In this document: one piece after another, positions 23,239-34,689 of the stretch
Position numbering within the stretch: position 1 is the first letter of the stretch
Layout of the letters: the number at the start of each line of letters is the position of its first letter
Origin: Diphasiastrum complanatum
Lineage: Eukaryota > Streptophyta > Lycopodiopsida > Lycopodiales > Lycopodiaceae
DNA length: 64,000 nt
NCBI GenBank assembly: GCA_029204225.1
Contig: CM055112.1
Coordinates: 42,416,890 to 42,480,889, forward strand
Reading direction: 5' to 3'
Program-made: the position numbers and the translations under genes
The notes under the pieces: generated by a model
Seen by the model: only the letters and a program-made list of their open reading frames with translations
Database searches by the model: none
Told to the model about the DNA's origin: nothing

Positions 23239-24697
23239 TCAGGGTGTTGTAGGTATGCACGATCCGGTGGAACTATGAGATAGCGTCTTTCACCAGGAAA
23301 AAGGGTACTCAAAGCATCTCAGGAGATAGGACTCCATATGGGGTATCGGCAGTCCGGATGGTAGGAGACAACAAAGTTCCTTCGATCGGAGCTTCGGAGA
23401 AGTGATCAAAACGATCGTCATAGGGGAATTCTACGACAAATTCTGGAAGAACTTGCAGTTTCGGTGATTTCGAGGAAATCATCGATGATGGCTACGTAAT
23501 CAAAATTAGGGTTTTGACAAAATCACAAAAAATTGAATATCTCAAATTCTACATGCAATTTCTAAAAACTTGATATATCATCTTGTACCTTCCAATGAGG
23601 CCTTCTTAATGCACCAAAAATTGGCTAATTCCAGTAAACTAAGTGTGAAATCGGAATTGATCAAGTATATAAACCTATATTGAGTTTTGACCTACAAAAG
23701 ATCAATTCTACATATGCAAAAATGGAGATTTTTGAGTAGAAATCAATCTAGCATGCTCTATCCAAATCTTTGATAAATGTGGTTGATCCTTTCATAACCT
23801 GAAACAAAAGATCTATGATACCATATGAAGGATTTCAGATCATTCAAGATCCAAATCCATGTCCCTGATCTTTGGTTAAAAGGAGTGCAAACCAACAATA
23901 CTGCCAATGTAGAAAACTCAACAAATGAGATGCAAACTCTACGAGATACTGATCAAACATGAACCAAAACATAAAATATAGTTTTTTTCCGTACAATTAT
24001 AGTACCCTATTGTATTTCAAATTTGTGGAACCAAAAATAACAATAAATGATCATTCTACACATAGAATTACAAGATAACATCATGAGAGTGCACCAATGA
24101 GTAGTAGAACCCAAAGAGAACCATGTATTATGATGAAATGAGAGAGGGAATAGAGAAGATACCTTTCTCCATGAGTTACAACAATATATAGCAGGTTCAG
24201 ACCCTACTTTTCCACTTGGCTTTCCCTCCAATATGAAAAAACCCTACTATTTTGGGACTATATTTGATGTACCCAAAGTTCAAATTTGAATCTCTCTCAA
24301 ACTCGACTACCAACTTTCTCGCACTTTCAAAAAGGGCTTATTGAATGTATTTTAAACTAATATAACTTCAAAAAGTTTATCTCTAAGTCTAAAATTGACA
24401 ATTTACCAAAATATGACTAAACTTGTTGAAATCTCTCACAAAAAGTACATCAAGAAGAAAGAAAGAGATCAAGTCATTTTTTTGTCCAAAAATAGCCAAG
24501 ATTGCAAGATTTGTTTGAAACTAGATTTCACTTCGTCTTATCTTCATTCCAACTTTGTGAGGGAGTGATAGAACTGAGATTATAAGTCCATTTGTTGGAT
24601 TAGAAATCTAATTTGAATAAAACACTACAAGTGTGAGACCTTTGTGAGTTTCAAAGTCAATCAAATCTATTTCTTGTGTGTAGAATTCACTAGTAAA
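23239..24697 (+). other. Copia leader, no gene
   Basis: About 1.4 kb without recognisable coding sequence. The last 150 bases closely match the leader before the minus-strand gag at 38.3 kb, while the rest does not. Confidence 0.55.
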
Positions 24698-27434
24698 ATG
24701 GGATCTATTGGAGCATACCTTCTAGAAGCTAGTGAGAGATTGAATTCTACTAATTATGCTATTTGGAAGGTTAGCATGGAGTCACTCATGGTGCTCCAAG
24801 ACCTTTATGAATTTCTGATTGAGGATGAAGATGAACTCTAGGTGCACATGAGTTAGTGAGATACAAAAAGAGATCAAAACTAGCTCTTCATTGTGTGAAA
24901 ATGAATGTTACCCTTTATCTTTTGAGAGAATTGTCTTCATGTACTAGTGCTAAAGAGGCTTGGGAGTCTTTAAAATCAATCTATGAATCTAGCAACACTT
25001 CTAGAGTTCTTATGCTTAGAAATCAAATTTTGCAAAGCATGAGGAGAAGTGAGGAGAGTGCACAAGATTATGTGCTTAGAATCAAGTCTCTAAGTAGGGA
25101 GTTGGCTTCCATTGGAGAGAAGATTAAAGATCGAGAGCCTGTACAAATTGTTCTTAATGGTCTAGGAAGTGATTTTGCAAATTTGGTCCAAAGTTTTGTC
25201 ATTCAAGACACCTTTCCCACTATAGAAAAGCGTCATAGTGTATTAGTGGCTGAAGAGTGTAGGATGTTACATGCCAAAGCAAGATTGAACTCATTGTCTT
25301 TGCAAGATGGTGATGAGAAAGCTGATTTCTCATACAAGGGAAAATGAAGACCAATGGAAAGAAGAAGCATTTCAAGGAGACCAAAGAAGAGGATGATGTA
25401 TCCAGCTCAAAGGGCAAGATCAAACACAAGTCCAAGTTCAAGTGCTTTTTCTGTGGGAAGAAAGAGCATTTTGCATCAGAATGTCTCAAAAAGAAGAAGG
25501 CACAAGAGAACAAGCAAAGCAACATTACACATCAATAGGAGGAGGATGAAGAACAGGAATCATCCTTGATGGTTTTCAACATACCAAGTTCAACACCAAT
25601 GATTCTTGGTGGATAGATAGTGGGGCTAGTTCCCACATAACATTTCAAGGGTGCGATTTTTAGCAAGCTTTTGGAAGCGAGCTTTTGGTAGTTTTGGCGA
25701 GCTTTTATGGCAATTTTGATGGGCATAATCCAAAACATGTTCTTAGTTCTAAAAGAGTATTCTATATGTACGAACATGACAATATTGTCATGACATACCA
25801 ACAGCAAAAAGAAAGATAATTGTAGTATAAACGGGTATTGTTCCTACTAGAGAGCAATAAAAGGGCTAATAGTGTCATTTAGACTGCTAGGGCTGGACCA
25901 GAACACAAACATGTTTATTCACCAACCACTTCTAACAGATCTCAAGGTGTTCCAAGCTCTCTCTAGAGAAAGAAACTACCGCTAGTCTTGTTTAGATAGC
26001 AAGAAATTCTTTTTTGCTTGTAGAACTTTGGACTGCCTAGTTTTGTGCTCGCGGAAAGATGTGCAGCCCTAATTGTATCAATTTTTTTTGTTATGTAGAT
26101 TATTGCCTTGCACGTAATATTTAACAAGTCTTGAAGTTTGGATCTGAGAACAAGGCCCTCTTGAGATTGTGTGATTGTTACACTTTTGATTCTTCTCAAT
26201 GTAGCTAGCCATCCATACTAACTATCATATTTTTTCTTGGAATTCAGAATCGATCATGGCAATTGTTTTTAATCCCGCAAATGCATGGTCCATGTTCTGG
26301 TTATGCACAATTCTTCAGGTTTGAACTTGTCAATTTTCAAAGAAAAAAGACAATTATGATTGTACTATTCAATCATTAAGAGTTATTGATTGCTTAATCC
26401 AATAATCTATCAAGTTCTAGGTGTTAGATCTAATCTAGGTGCATTACACTATGATTTAAGCAAGAGCAATGGATCAAATACATAAATGACCTGTACATAA
26501 ATGACCTGTGTACTGGTCCAACAGGCTCCACACGTGTGAGATCTCACTATGAACATAGATCTTAAGATTAACATAATACATTGACCAAGTTGGAAGTGAC
26601 AATTTCAACAGAATTTTGTTGTTTACACACAACCTAAACCATAAACTACCAAAAAACCAAACCAAAAAAGTTCTAACACACTGAATGTCAAAACTGTTAA
26701 AAAGCTCGCTAAAATGGCCAAAAAGCTCGCATCCAAAAGCTCGCTAAAAATCATTCCCTACATTTCAAAAGGACTATTTCTCCACTTTACTCTCCTACAA
26801 TGATGTACATAGATCTATCTATACAACTAGTAGTCAAGAGTGTAAGATAAGTGGTATTGGAACCATTCCATTGTATGTTGGATCATCCAATAGGATGAAT
26901 CTTCAAAATGTCCTTTTTGTTCCAAAGTTATCCAAGAATTTGCTCAGTATTGGCCAACTAATGGATAATGGCCTTGATGTACAATTTAAGCATGGAGTTT
27001 GTTCCATCCTCAGAAATGATGAATGTGCAGAAAAATGTTTCAAACAAGGTAGATTGTTTAAGCTTGATGCTAATGTTGTTGTGGAGTGTGAATTTGGCAA
27101 AGGCGGAGCTATGGCACAAAAGGTTGGGACACCCCAACTTTAAAGCCATGGAAACTATGTGTGCAAAGGAGCTTGCACTCGGCCTCCCCAAGCATTTTTC
27201 AAAGTGTAGGAAGATATGTGAAGCATGTAGTCTCTCAAAGGCTCATAAACTACCCTTCTCAAGAAAGGAGAAAGTGCAAGCCAAAGAGATCAAGCTCCAA
27301 CATGTGCATCATCAAGTTGCTTGGCTGACTTGTTTACTAAATCTTTTCCTAAAGATTCGTTTTTCAAGCTTAGATATTCAATTGGAGCAATTGATAAAAG
27401 TATTATTGTTTCCAAAGCTAGATTTGAGGAGGAG
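24698..27434 (+). pseudogene. Ty1/copia gag-protease with internal deletion, interrupted by a Mutator-like insertion
   Basis: Gag begins at ATG 24698 (MGSIGAYLLEASERL) and continues, after a stop and frameshift near 24841, as an ordinary copia gag to about 25347. A CCHC knuckle follows (CFFCGKKEHFASEC) near 25443-25490. The protease DSG box (WWIDSGASSHITF) at about 25608 is cut by the insertion at 25649-26759 and resumes at 26769 (RDYFSTLLSY). A GAG-pre-integrase region (ELWHKRLGHPNFKAMETM) follows. At about 27290 the reading jumps directly to the C-terminal end of RNase H (SSCLADLFTKSFPKDSFFKL), so integrase and RT are deleted. The pieces are not functional. A 3' LTR begins at 27435. Confidence 0.88.
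25649..26759. mobile_element. Non-autonomous Mutator-like element, 1.1 kb, with terminal inverted repeats and 9-bp target duplication
   Basis: The insert splits the copia protease coding sequence. It is flanked by exact copies of ACATTTCAA (25640-25648 and 26760-26768), and a 9-bp duplication is typical of Mutator-like elements. Both ends share terminal inverted repeats of about 75 bp. They begin GGGTGCGATTTTTAGC at the left and, read inward on the other strand, AGGGAATGATTTTTAGC at the right, and carry repeated GCGAGCTTTT units. No transposase ORF is inside. Removing the insert and one copy of the duplication restores a continuous protease reading. Confidence 0.88.
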
Positions 27435-27965
27435 TGTGAAAAATTGCCAACATTGGAAAATCTAGCCATGTAGAATATTGTACATTTTTGTCTATAATTG
27501 GATTCCACACATATATGGCCAAAGTGCCACATGTAAATCCACACCAGATGTAGGTTAGCTCGAGTAAAGAGAGGTGGTTGTGTCTATTTGGTGGAGATCC
27601 CTACAGTATAGGATCTAGATGTTGCTTTGATATGAGACTTTGACCAACCATGCACCTACCAAGCATGACTCTAGAAAATAGACTAGGATTTCATTTTAGA
27701 GCAAAAACGGTGAGTTAACTTCCTTACTACATGATGGAAATTCACGTAACTTTACAAAGGAAGTGAGTTTTGCTATGTATTCCAAGCTCCATAGTGAGAA
27801 AATAGATTATTTTTGGAGCTCATTGGCAATCTCGAGTTTGTCCTCTATATGTACATTGATTTTGTGAACCAAATGAAACCATCACTTTGAGTACTTCAAA
27901 CATTGTTCAAAATCCATATAGTAGGCTGCTCTTCACACGTCTGGGCTTGGATTTGTGTCTATGGT
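27435..27965 (+). repeat. Copia 3' LTR, truncated
   Basis: It starts TGTGAAAAATTGCCAACATTGG next to the end of RNase H and matches the minus-strand LTR at 38892-39576 for about 530 bases. It stops near 27965 and runs into unrelated sequence leading to a gypsy primer binding site. Its family differs from the LTR at 22766, so the 22.8-28.0 kb element is a mosaic. Confidence 0.75.
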
Positions 27966-28070
27966 GTATGATTCATTTTTAAAGTTCAAAACTTTTGTAG
28001 AAAATTAACTGAGTACTTGCATTTGCTAGGATCGAGGGTTGAAGGTGGATAGGAAATACCCGCTACAATT

Positions 28071-28092
28071 TTGGCGCCATTGCCAGGAGCTA
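28071..28092 (+). other. Gypsy-type primer binding site
   Basis: TTGGCGCCATTGCCAGGAG resembles the primer binding sequence following many plant gypsy LTRs. No gypsy LTR or gag is attached. It sits immediately left of the 28101 inverted repeat. Confidence 0.5.
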
Positions 28093-28100
28093 TTGCCGAG

Positions 28101-28137
28101 AGCATTAGAGGAGTTCTCAATATCAAAAAGACCCTTT
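28101..28137 (+). repeat. Left 37-bp inverted repeat of the 8.4-kb candidate element
   Basis: Begins AGCATTAGAGGAGTTCTCAA and matches the reverse complement of 36493-36529 with two mismatches. Confidence 0.75.
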
Positions 28138-28628
28138 AAGGAATGCCATGTAGGATATACAAAAATATCAAAATAAATAAAACAATATTGTTTATTTGCT
28201 GCACACACCACTCCCAAGGCCTTCCCATCCTCCCAATGATCTAACCACATTGTCTATAGTCACAGTTAAGAACCGTTAACAGTTCGCAGTATAACTTGAC
28301 TAAATTCAAAAATATTCCCTCCATTCGTTACGAAAAGGGCAATATTTTCACTGTATCTAGAATATGACCGCCAACCCCAAATTCGAATCAGGAAAAATTG
28401 CAAAATGTTTACATATGCATTCCTTCCACGAGAATGGAAATATGAGCGCCAACTACCTATTGGAATGAAAAAATGAGCGGCATTTCCAAATTTGAATCAA
28501 GCATACAAGCACGGAGGCTGGATTGATCGTACATAGTATATAATATAATCAAAGATGAGTATTTTGTTTTGCTTCATAGAATCTGGTCATAGTACTTTGA
28601 TGCAACTGATTACTCTATTATTTTTTTT

Positions 28629-30284
28629 ATGATGACATTATATCATCTACATGTGGATATCCCTGTTGATTTGGCACCTTTGCAGAGAAGAGGAGGCAAA
28701 GGAGTTCAAATATCTGCTGAAGATCGTTCTCGTTACAGGGCAGAAGGAAAGAAAAACATGGATTTGTGGACAGATGGAACATTATATCCACAAGATCCAA
28801 GCACTTTGACACATCCCACATTCTCTTCAATAACTCATTTAGTTACATGGATATGCAATGGACATAGTGGATTACTAGGATATTGTGAAAGATTGCAAAA
28901 CGAAGATGGAAAAGGTTAGTATAACTCTCATGAATGGTGATCTATCCCAAATAGAGAACCAAGAAGATTTTAAATTCAGTGTCCAGTCATAAAATGATAT
29001 ATGGTGGTTGGCAGCGTTTCAGGTAACTAGCCTCATTATTACATTACATTCATTGAATAGTATTAATGCATTGTAAACTAAGTATGATTAATTCTTTGGA
29101 CAGGTGCTGAAAGAGGATCATGATATATTATCATGAATATTCTCAAGGACATCTTATCCTAGGATCATCAAGGACCATATGGATGGAGGATTTCTCAATG
29201 TTCCAGGGGTTGGAGACTTCAATGTTGAATGGCACTTAGCAGGTGATTTGAAAACATTGAAATGTATGTATAATGTCTCTCACGGTGCTACATCAAAACG
29301 CCCTTGTTTGTATTGCATGAAAATGGCAAAAGATGTAACTAGGAGTACAGGAATTACTAGAGAATATGCAGATCCAAACTGGAAGCCTGTGCTGCCTATC
29401 CCCTTAAAAAATGTGCATGTTTGCACTCTTCATGCAGAAGTTAGATTAATAGAAAAGATCATTTATCTTCGTATAGTTTTTGCTTGGAATACTAAGCCAG
29501 CATCATTAGCAAAGGAAGCTATCTCTCGATTAGAAGATGTTTTATCAAAAGCGGGACTCCATAAAGGACATGTCAAAATTCAAAAAGATGAAAAGCTTTC
29601 AGGAAAGAATGGGAACATGCCAACTAAGCCAAGCATAGGAGGAGCAAACGCACGTCGTGTTCTATCAAATCATACTGGTAAGGCTTTTAATATTCAACAC
29701 TTAGTCTGGACAGATATTATTGCTGCCACTCAGGACTTCGAGAAAGACGGCAAAACCAGAGTACTAAAAGTTGATGTATGGAAAAAGCTTGATAGTATGA
29801 TTGCTATTTTAAGAAAAGAAAAATACTCTAATATTGATAAGAAAGCTGTCCAAAGGACTTGTGTCGAGTTTGTTAATGCAATATCAAACGCATGGGGAGA
29901 AGATCACATCACTCATTACATGGTTAGTATAAAATTTTCAAAATACTTTCAAATTTTCATATATATTTAGATCTAAACATAAGACTAACATTATAATTTT
30001 GACATATGCAGCACATACTAAGAGATCATACAACATTTTTTGCAAATACATATGGAAGCTTGAGTGTATGGTCATCACAAGGGATGGAGAAGTCACACTG
30101 GCAAGCACGAGCAGCATTTCATCGAAATACACAACATGGAGGAACCAATGAAAAACGAAACTACATTTGTCAATTGTTTCAGTGGTTCTACCTCAGAGTT
30201 CAGATTCGACATATAACAAAGTCCACACAATACAACAAGTTTAGAAAAGCATGCAAGTTCATACAGGAAGAGAAAATTAGATAA
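28629..30284 (+). pseudogene. DDE-type transposase-like gene, decayed, with two introns
   Basis: The readable parts are 28629-28914, 28915-29022 in a shifted frame, 29104-29922 and 30012-30284. Two introns fit GT-AG rules, 29023-29103 (81 bp) and 29923-30011 (89 bp), and splice in frame. WHLAGDLKTLKCMY has the D-K pattern seen around a catalytic Asp in RNase-H-fold transposases. It is followed by a CLYC zinc-ligand-like pair and, later, HILRDHTTFFANTYGSL and WSSQGMEKSHWQA. The last segment resembles the C-terminal block (GLEK) of large transposases related to the Kyakuja-Dileera-Zisupton group. The superfamily assignment is inference. Lesions are a frameshift near 28878, a stop near 28989 and a TGA at 29134-29136. 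The first exon and true start are not clear. Confidence 0.6.
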
Positions 30285-30551
30285 TTGCTGAGTAGAAGAT
30301 CATCATTGTTGAGTAAAAGATCATCATGACGTGTTCAGAATTGCTTTGCAAATACATTGAACAAGAGAGGAGCAATACCCAATGTAAATGTATTGATTGT
30401 ATTATACAAAGTATCAACTATTTATCATCAGATCTCGTATCACATTCTATGGTAGTATTGTCATGAAGAAAGTCTCTGCTAGCATATGCATCTAATAGAT
30501 GTGCATTATCCTTATTTCCACTAAGCTCAATATAAGTGGAATACAATGACT

Positions 30552-31933
30552 AATGGGATCTCCTTAAAGGAACATTCCCATCAGTAAAGCCTAAAATGTT
30601 CAAAACATAAGATCTTCTGACAAAAATGATCTTATTTGTCTTAACAAATTTATGACCTCCTAAATAAAATGATAAAGCTTTAACTGCCATTATAAGACTC
30701 TCCCCGACTGGGCTCAGCTTGGAATGAGCAATATAGATCTCACTCTTCAAGAAATGCCAAAGATAGTGGCCCAGTCCACTGTCTTTCTGAAACGAGGATG
30801 TGTGTTGTCTGAAACCACCTTGTCTCGCAACAAAATCATCTATTAAGAGGGAATTGCAATAGGAAATATGTTAGCAAAAACACATTCAGTGATTGAAAAC
30901 ATTCAAATGCAAGGAAGATTCAACACTTACACATTATTCATCATCAACAGCAACCAGATCAGGATGATCAATATAATGACCACATACTGAAGTGGAATCA
31001 TCAGTGAAATGCATTAATGATGGACGAGGAAAGTCCATCTGGAATTGAAATGTCGTGAATTCTTCATCGGATGGTCTGCCTTGTCCATCCTCAGCTATAT
31101 TTGATAAAGTCTTATTCAGGCATTATTCACCGGTCATAAGACCCTCCTCATGATCAGAATCAATACCAGCAACAAGGTCATCTGTTTCAAAATCTACAAA
31201 GTCGAAGAATTCGAAAATTGTGCCAGATAATAAACATAGAATCTTGTCCTCACGATAGTAAAAAAATTTTACATAAATCAGCAATAGTAAAATATACATT
31301 GTCATTAATATAATATACAGGCAAATTGAAAACACATTTTGAATCCTCCATAGATTTGGATTCATCATCAGATGTATTTTGGCCAATGAAAGAATCCCAG
31401 AAAACATCAGTATTTAAATTAATGAAGTCACTTTCTTTATCAGGAGTGTCGATAAGAAAGTGACTGATATCCTTAATGGCTGACTGAACAGAGGAGGGTG
31501 CAAAAGGAGGGTCAGCAACAGGAAACTCATCATCATCTGGGATCTAAACTAAAAGAAAAAGTACGAAACCACTCTGATATTCAACCAATCGACATTTCTT
31601 GTTGCAATACAGACACATAGAACTACTTTTGAAAAGATCAAACAATTTGGTGAACATTCTATCCAGTCTATGTCTAAAAGCTGGGAAGAAATGAACAAGG
31701 TTAGTATAATGCATGTACTGGAGTTGACCTATGGAGAAAACAGACTTGCTAAGTATATCTCTGAATCTGACATAATGTTCGTAAAATACGTCAGAATTTG
31801 GTTGTGCAGTCTTGAAAACATGTAGATATGGCCTGAATAGGCTGTGAAAGTAGTCCAGATTTTCAGTAATCCCAAATTCACTCAAAAATGAACTCAAGCC
31901 TGATTCTCGTGAGGATAATGAGGAAGACGCCAT
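30552..31933 (-). pseudogene. Unknown protein gene of the 8.4-kb element
   Basis: Starts at the minus-strand ATG 31931-31933 (MASSSLSSRESGLSSF). It has a helical N-terminal region (LDYFHSLFRPYLHVFKTAQP), a CLYCNKKC cysteine cluster, then a long acidic stretch (NTSDDESKSMED, FVDFETDDLVAGIDSDHEE). After further breaks a basic C-terminal part (HSKLSPVGESLIMAVKALSF) ends at 30552. A stop follows the cysteine cluster near 31545, and a frameshift lies in a T run near 31265. I do not recognise a family. It ends 268 bases from the convergent transposase gene and starts about 825 bases from the divergent histone/Ulp1 gene, so it probably shares a control region with the latter. Confidence 0.45.
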
Positions 31934-32758
31934 GGCAGTAGCGTGAATATCGCACTTGTGCGCACGAGAGAACTGAACCAAAACTAACAATCAAAATGGC
32001 GCAGAAGATGGATATGTACGGCAGACATATACAAATATCGCACTTGTGCGCGAGTAGGTATACTTGCAAGCAAACGGACAGAAATGAGTGCGCACAAAAG
32101 CGATATGTCGTGAATTTTGAGAATGCAAAAGGTAAAAAATTGTTCGATTTTTTTGCCATTTATACTAAATTTTCACACGTGTGGTCAACGGACTTATGAC
32201 ACGTGTCTACTTTCAATTCGACAATAGGCGCAGGCACGTGTGAGATGACACCTGCACACGTGTGAAATGACACCTAGACACGTGTCGTGTGTTCATTCGA
32301 GTGCTTATAAACATGTGTCGCTCTCACATTCGATCGTACAAATCCCACACGTGTAGTGTGACAGAGTGACACGTGTCGCTCTCACATTTGTTCGTACAAC
32401 TTTCACACGTGTGACAGGACATTCTTTCGCACGTGCAAACCCCGATATAAAATCACAAATTTTGATTAATTTTTTTCACTTTTTTTTTCGCTCCCCATAT
32501 CGCATTTGTGCGCGCCCTTCACAATCAAAATTCCTCCTACTACCTTCCATGCGCAGAGGTCCAATACGTCTTCCTACGTGTCACCCCATATCACACTTGT
32601 GCGTCTTTCCTCAAATATAATCATTCTCTCTGATATTCGACTCACATAGGTCCGATATACCATACATTCTATCCATACATAGCGGTCCTCTGCGAGTTCT
32701 TTATCATCCCTTCCTTCTCACCCTAACCTTCACGCACAAGTCCGCTATCACATAGTTC
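31934..32758. promoter_or_regulatory. Divergent control region with nine CACGTG boxes and four ATATCGCACTTGTGCG motifs
   Basis: The region separates the minus-strand gene at 31933 from the plus-strand gene at 32759. CACGTG occurs at 32176, 32200, 32235, 32257, 32279, 32348, 32370, 32406 and 32430, mostly within ACACGTGT. ATATCGCACTTGTGCG or close variants occur at 31947, 32035, 32497 and 32588, two beside each gene. CACGTG is the core of plant G-boxes, bound by bZIP and bHLH factors in light and abscisic acid responses. The second motif has no name known to me. Whether either works here is untested. Confidence 0.55.
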
Positions 32759-34493
32759 ATGCCCATGGATAGGAGAAAGCAGACAAGGAGAGACTTCTTC
32801 TCTCCTGGCTCATCCTCATCTCCTGCGGTTGCCATCACACCCCCTGCTAGACCTAGAACGCGCAACCGCAGCAGGTGGCTCTCTGAGATATGCAAGTATC
32901 AGAGGTCAACAGCTTTGTTGTTCCCAAGAGCTCCATTCTACCGTGCTGTATGGAACATAACAAGAAATGATCTCGGAGAACACGTTAGATTCACACCGAG
33001 TGCTCTTCAGTGCCTTCAGGAGGCTGCTGAAGATTATATTAGCCTTTTTTTCTAGGATTCTTTTTTGCTTGCCATCCATACCAAGAGGGTTACCATAAGG
33101 CCCAAGGATTTTCAGCTTCTGATGAGAATGAGAGATAGGTACTGTAGGTTACATGTATCTCAGCCTGCTGCTCCTAGACCAACTCCTGTAGATAGGACTC
33201 ATCTTCCTACGAAGCGTCCTAGGAAGCAGACAGCCCCCAAGCGTGCTCCTAAGAAAGTGAAACCTATCCCAGAATCCATTGTAGATAATGTTGTTGTTGA
33301 TAATGATGTAAATATAGCTACCTCTGTTTTGGATACTCTTAATATTGTTGTAGATACTACACTTCCACCTCCTCATCCTCCTCCCAATTTCTATACATAT
33401 ATAGATTCGGATGATTATCCTAAATTTGAGAAAGACATATCAGATGCTATAGATACAATTGGTACTTCTTTTTGTTTTAGACTAGAATAACTTGATTTTA
33501 GTATTAATTTTAGAGTTCTAGATTGTCTGGATCTCAAAGATAGAGGGGCTTCTATCAGTGATCCTGTGATAGAGTCCGGGCTGACACTCTTGCAATTTGA
33601 CATTGCAAGAGATTCATCGAACAAGTTGTTGGTGCTGAGTAACTTTCTGCTCCAGGCCTTCAAGGAGAATAATGGCACATTGTCACAGTGTCTGACAAGT
33701 GGATTCACACCAGCAACAAAGTATCTGGTCATTTCTTGTCATATCAAGTAAGATATATTAAGTGCTTCTTCCTTTTTTATGCATTAACATTGACATTTTC
33801 AATTTAAATAGTTCTCAGAATTGCCGCTAAAATACTTTCAATCTTATTTTGCAGTGACCACTGGAGTTTAAACCTGATCTCTATTGAGAATCTGTAAATA
33901 ATATTATTAAATGTTCTTGTGTCAAGATGAATTCGGCGAGAAATACACATAAGGATGTAGATATATTCATTCCATATCTAAGTAAATATATTCCTACAGA
34001 CGTTTCCCATTCCGTGGACTGGCAGATCGTCAGTTTGGAGGTAAACTTTTCTTTCTTAATAGCATTTTGAAATCAGTATTCTAATGAAATATTTTCAATC
34101 TAATTCATTCTGTTTCATAATTGATTTCTTGTGTGCTGAATTATTTTGCGGTCACCCCAGCAAAATGATTCATTCAACTGTGGCTGGTACACATTGTACA
34201 GTGCCAAGCTATGTTTTGAGTGGTTCATCATTCAACAAGATGTTGATATTTCTAAGGTAATAAATTTTGTTTATTCTTATTTTGGAATCATGATTAGTTT
34301 TCTATTATGGTGACGTTATTGGCCATTACTAATACATGAATGTTCTATTTTGCAGTTTACACTTCCTGAGTACACATCAAGCCAGGTGTACAGATTTAGA
34401 CAAGAAATTATCCTGAGTATACTGGCTCGGGCAAGGCTTCAGCCTCCCGTTATTGATGATGGTGCAAAGGATGATGTAGTTGTACTAAATTAA
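32759..34493 (+). pseudogene. Histone H3/CENP-A-like fold fused to a Ulp1-type (C48) cysteine protease
   Basis: From ATG 32759 one frame runs to 33747, broken only by TAG 33053 and TAA 33488. Residues 38-124 follow the H3 fold: WLSEICKYQRSTALLF (alpha-N), FYRAVWNITRN (alpha-1), LQEAAEDYISLFF (alpha-2) and AIHTKRVTIRPKDFQL (loop 2, alpha-3). Loop 1 is one residue longer than in canonical H3, and LQEAAEDY recalls plant CENH3. A basic, proline-rich linker follows. The protease then spans exons 33855-34040, 34162-34256 and 34356-34493, with introns 33748-33854, 34041-34161 and 34257-34355, all GT-AG. NDHWSL holds the His (33859-33861), and QNDSFNCGW holds the Cys (34180-34182) with the Gln six residues before it. 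A frameshift lies near 33894, and the expected Asp position reads CVK. Ulp1 proteases remove SUMO-like modifiers. The fusion and its role are otherwise unknown to me. Confidence 0.75.
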
Positions 34494-34689
34494 GATTAGA
34501 AAAAATATAGATAGCATAGAATAAAAATACATGTATAGACTTCATAGAAAAATATATATTGATATATCAAATGCTGCTCCAGTTTACGAATTTGGGAGCA
34601 CAAAATACATGTACAGATGCCCAACTTGGGCTTTCATTCATTGAATGAAAGGGTGTATACATAGATTTTTACTAAAGTTTATTTGAAAC

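Noticed and set aside
28098-28104. Target-site duplication at the ends of the 8.4-kb candidate element
   Set aside because: Bases beside the two 37-bp repeats do not match. No duplication could be supported.
31996-32199. 67-codon ORF inside the divergent control region
   Set aside because: It overlaps two of the repeated motifs, has no match and no homologous reading elsewhere.
33459-33513. A short intron that would remove the TAA at 33488
   Set aside because: GT...AG spacing would be only about 20-55 bases, below normal plant intron size. An in-frame stop is simpler.
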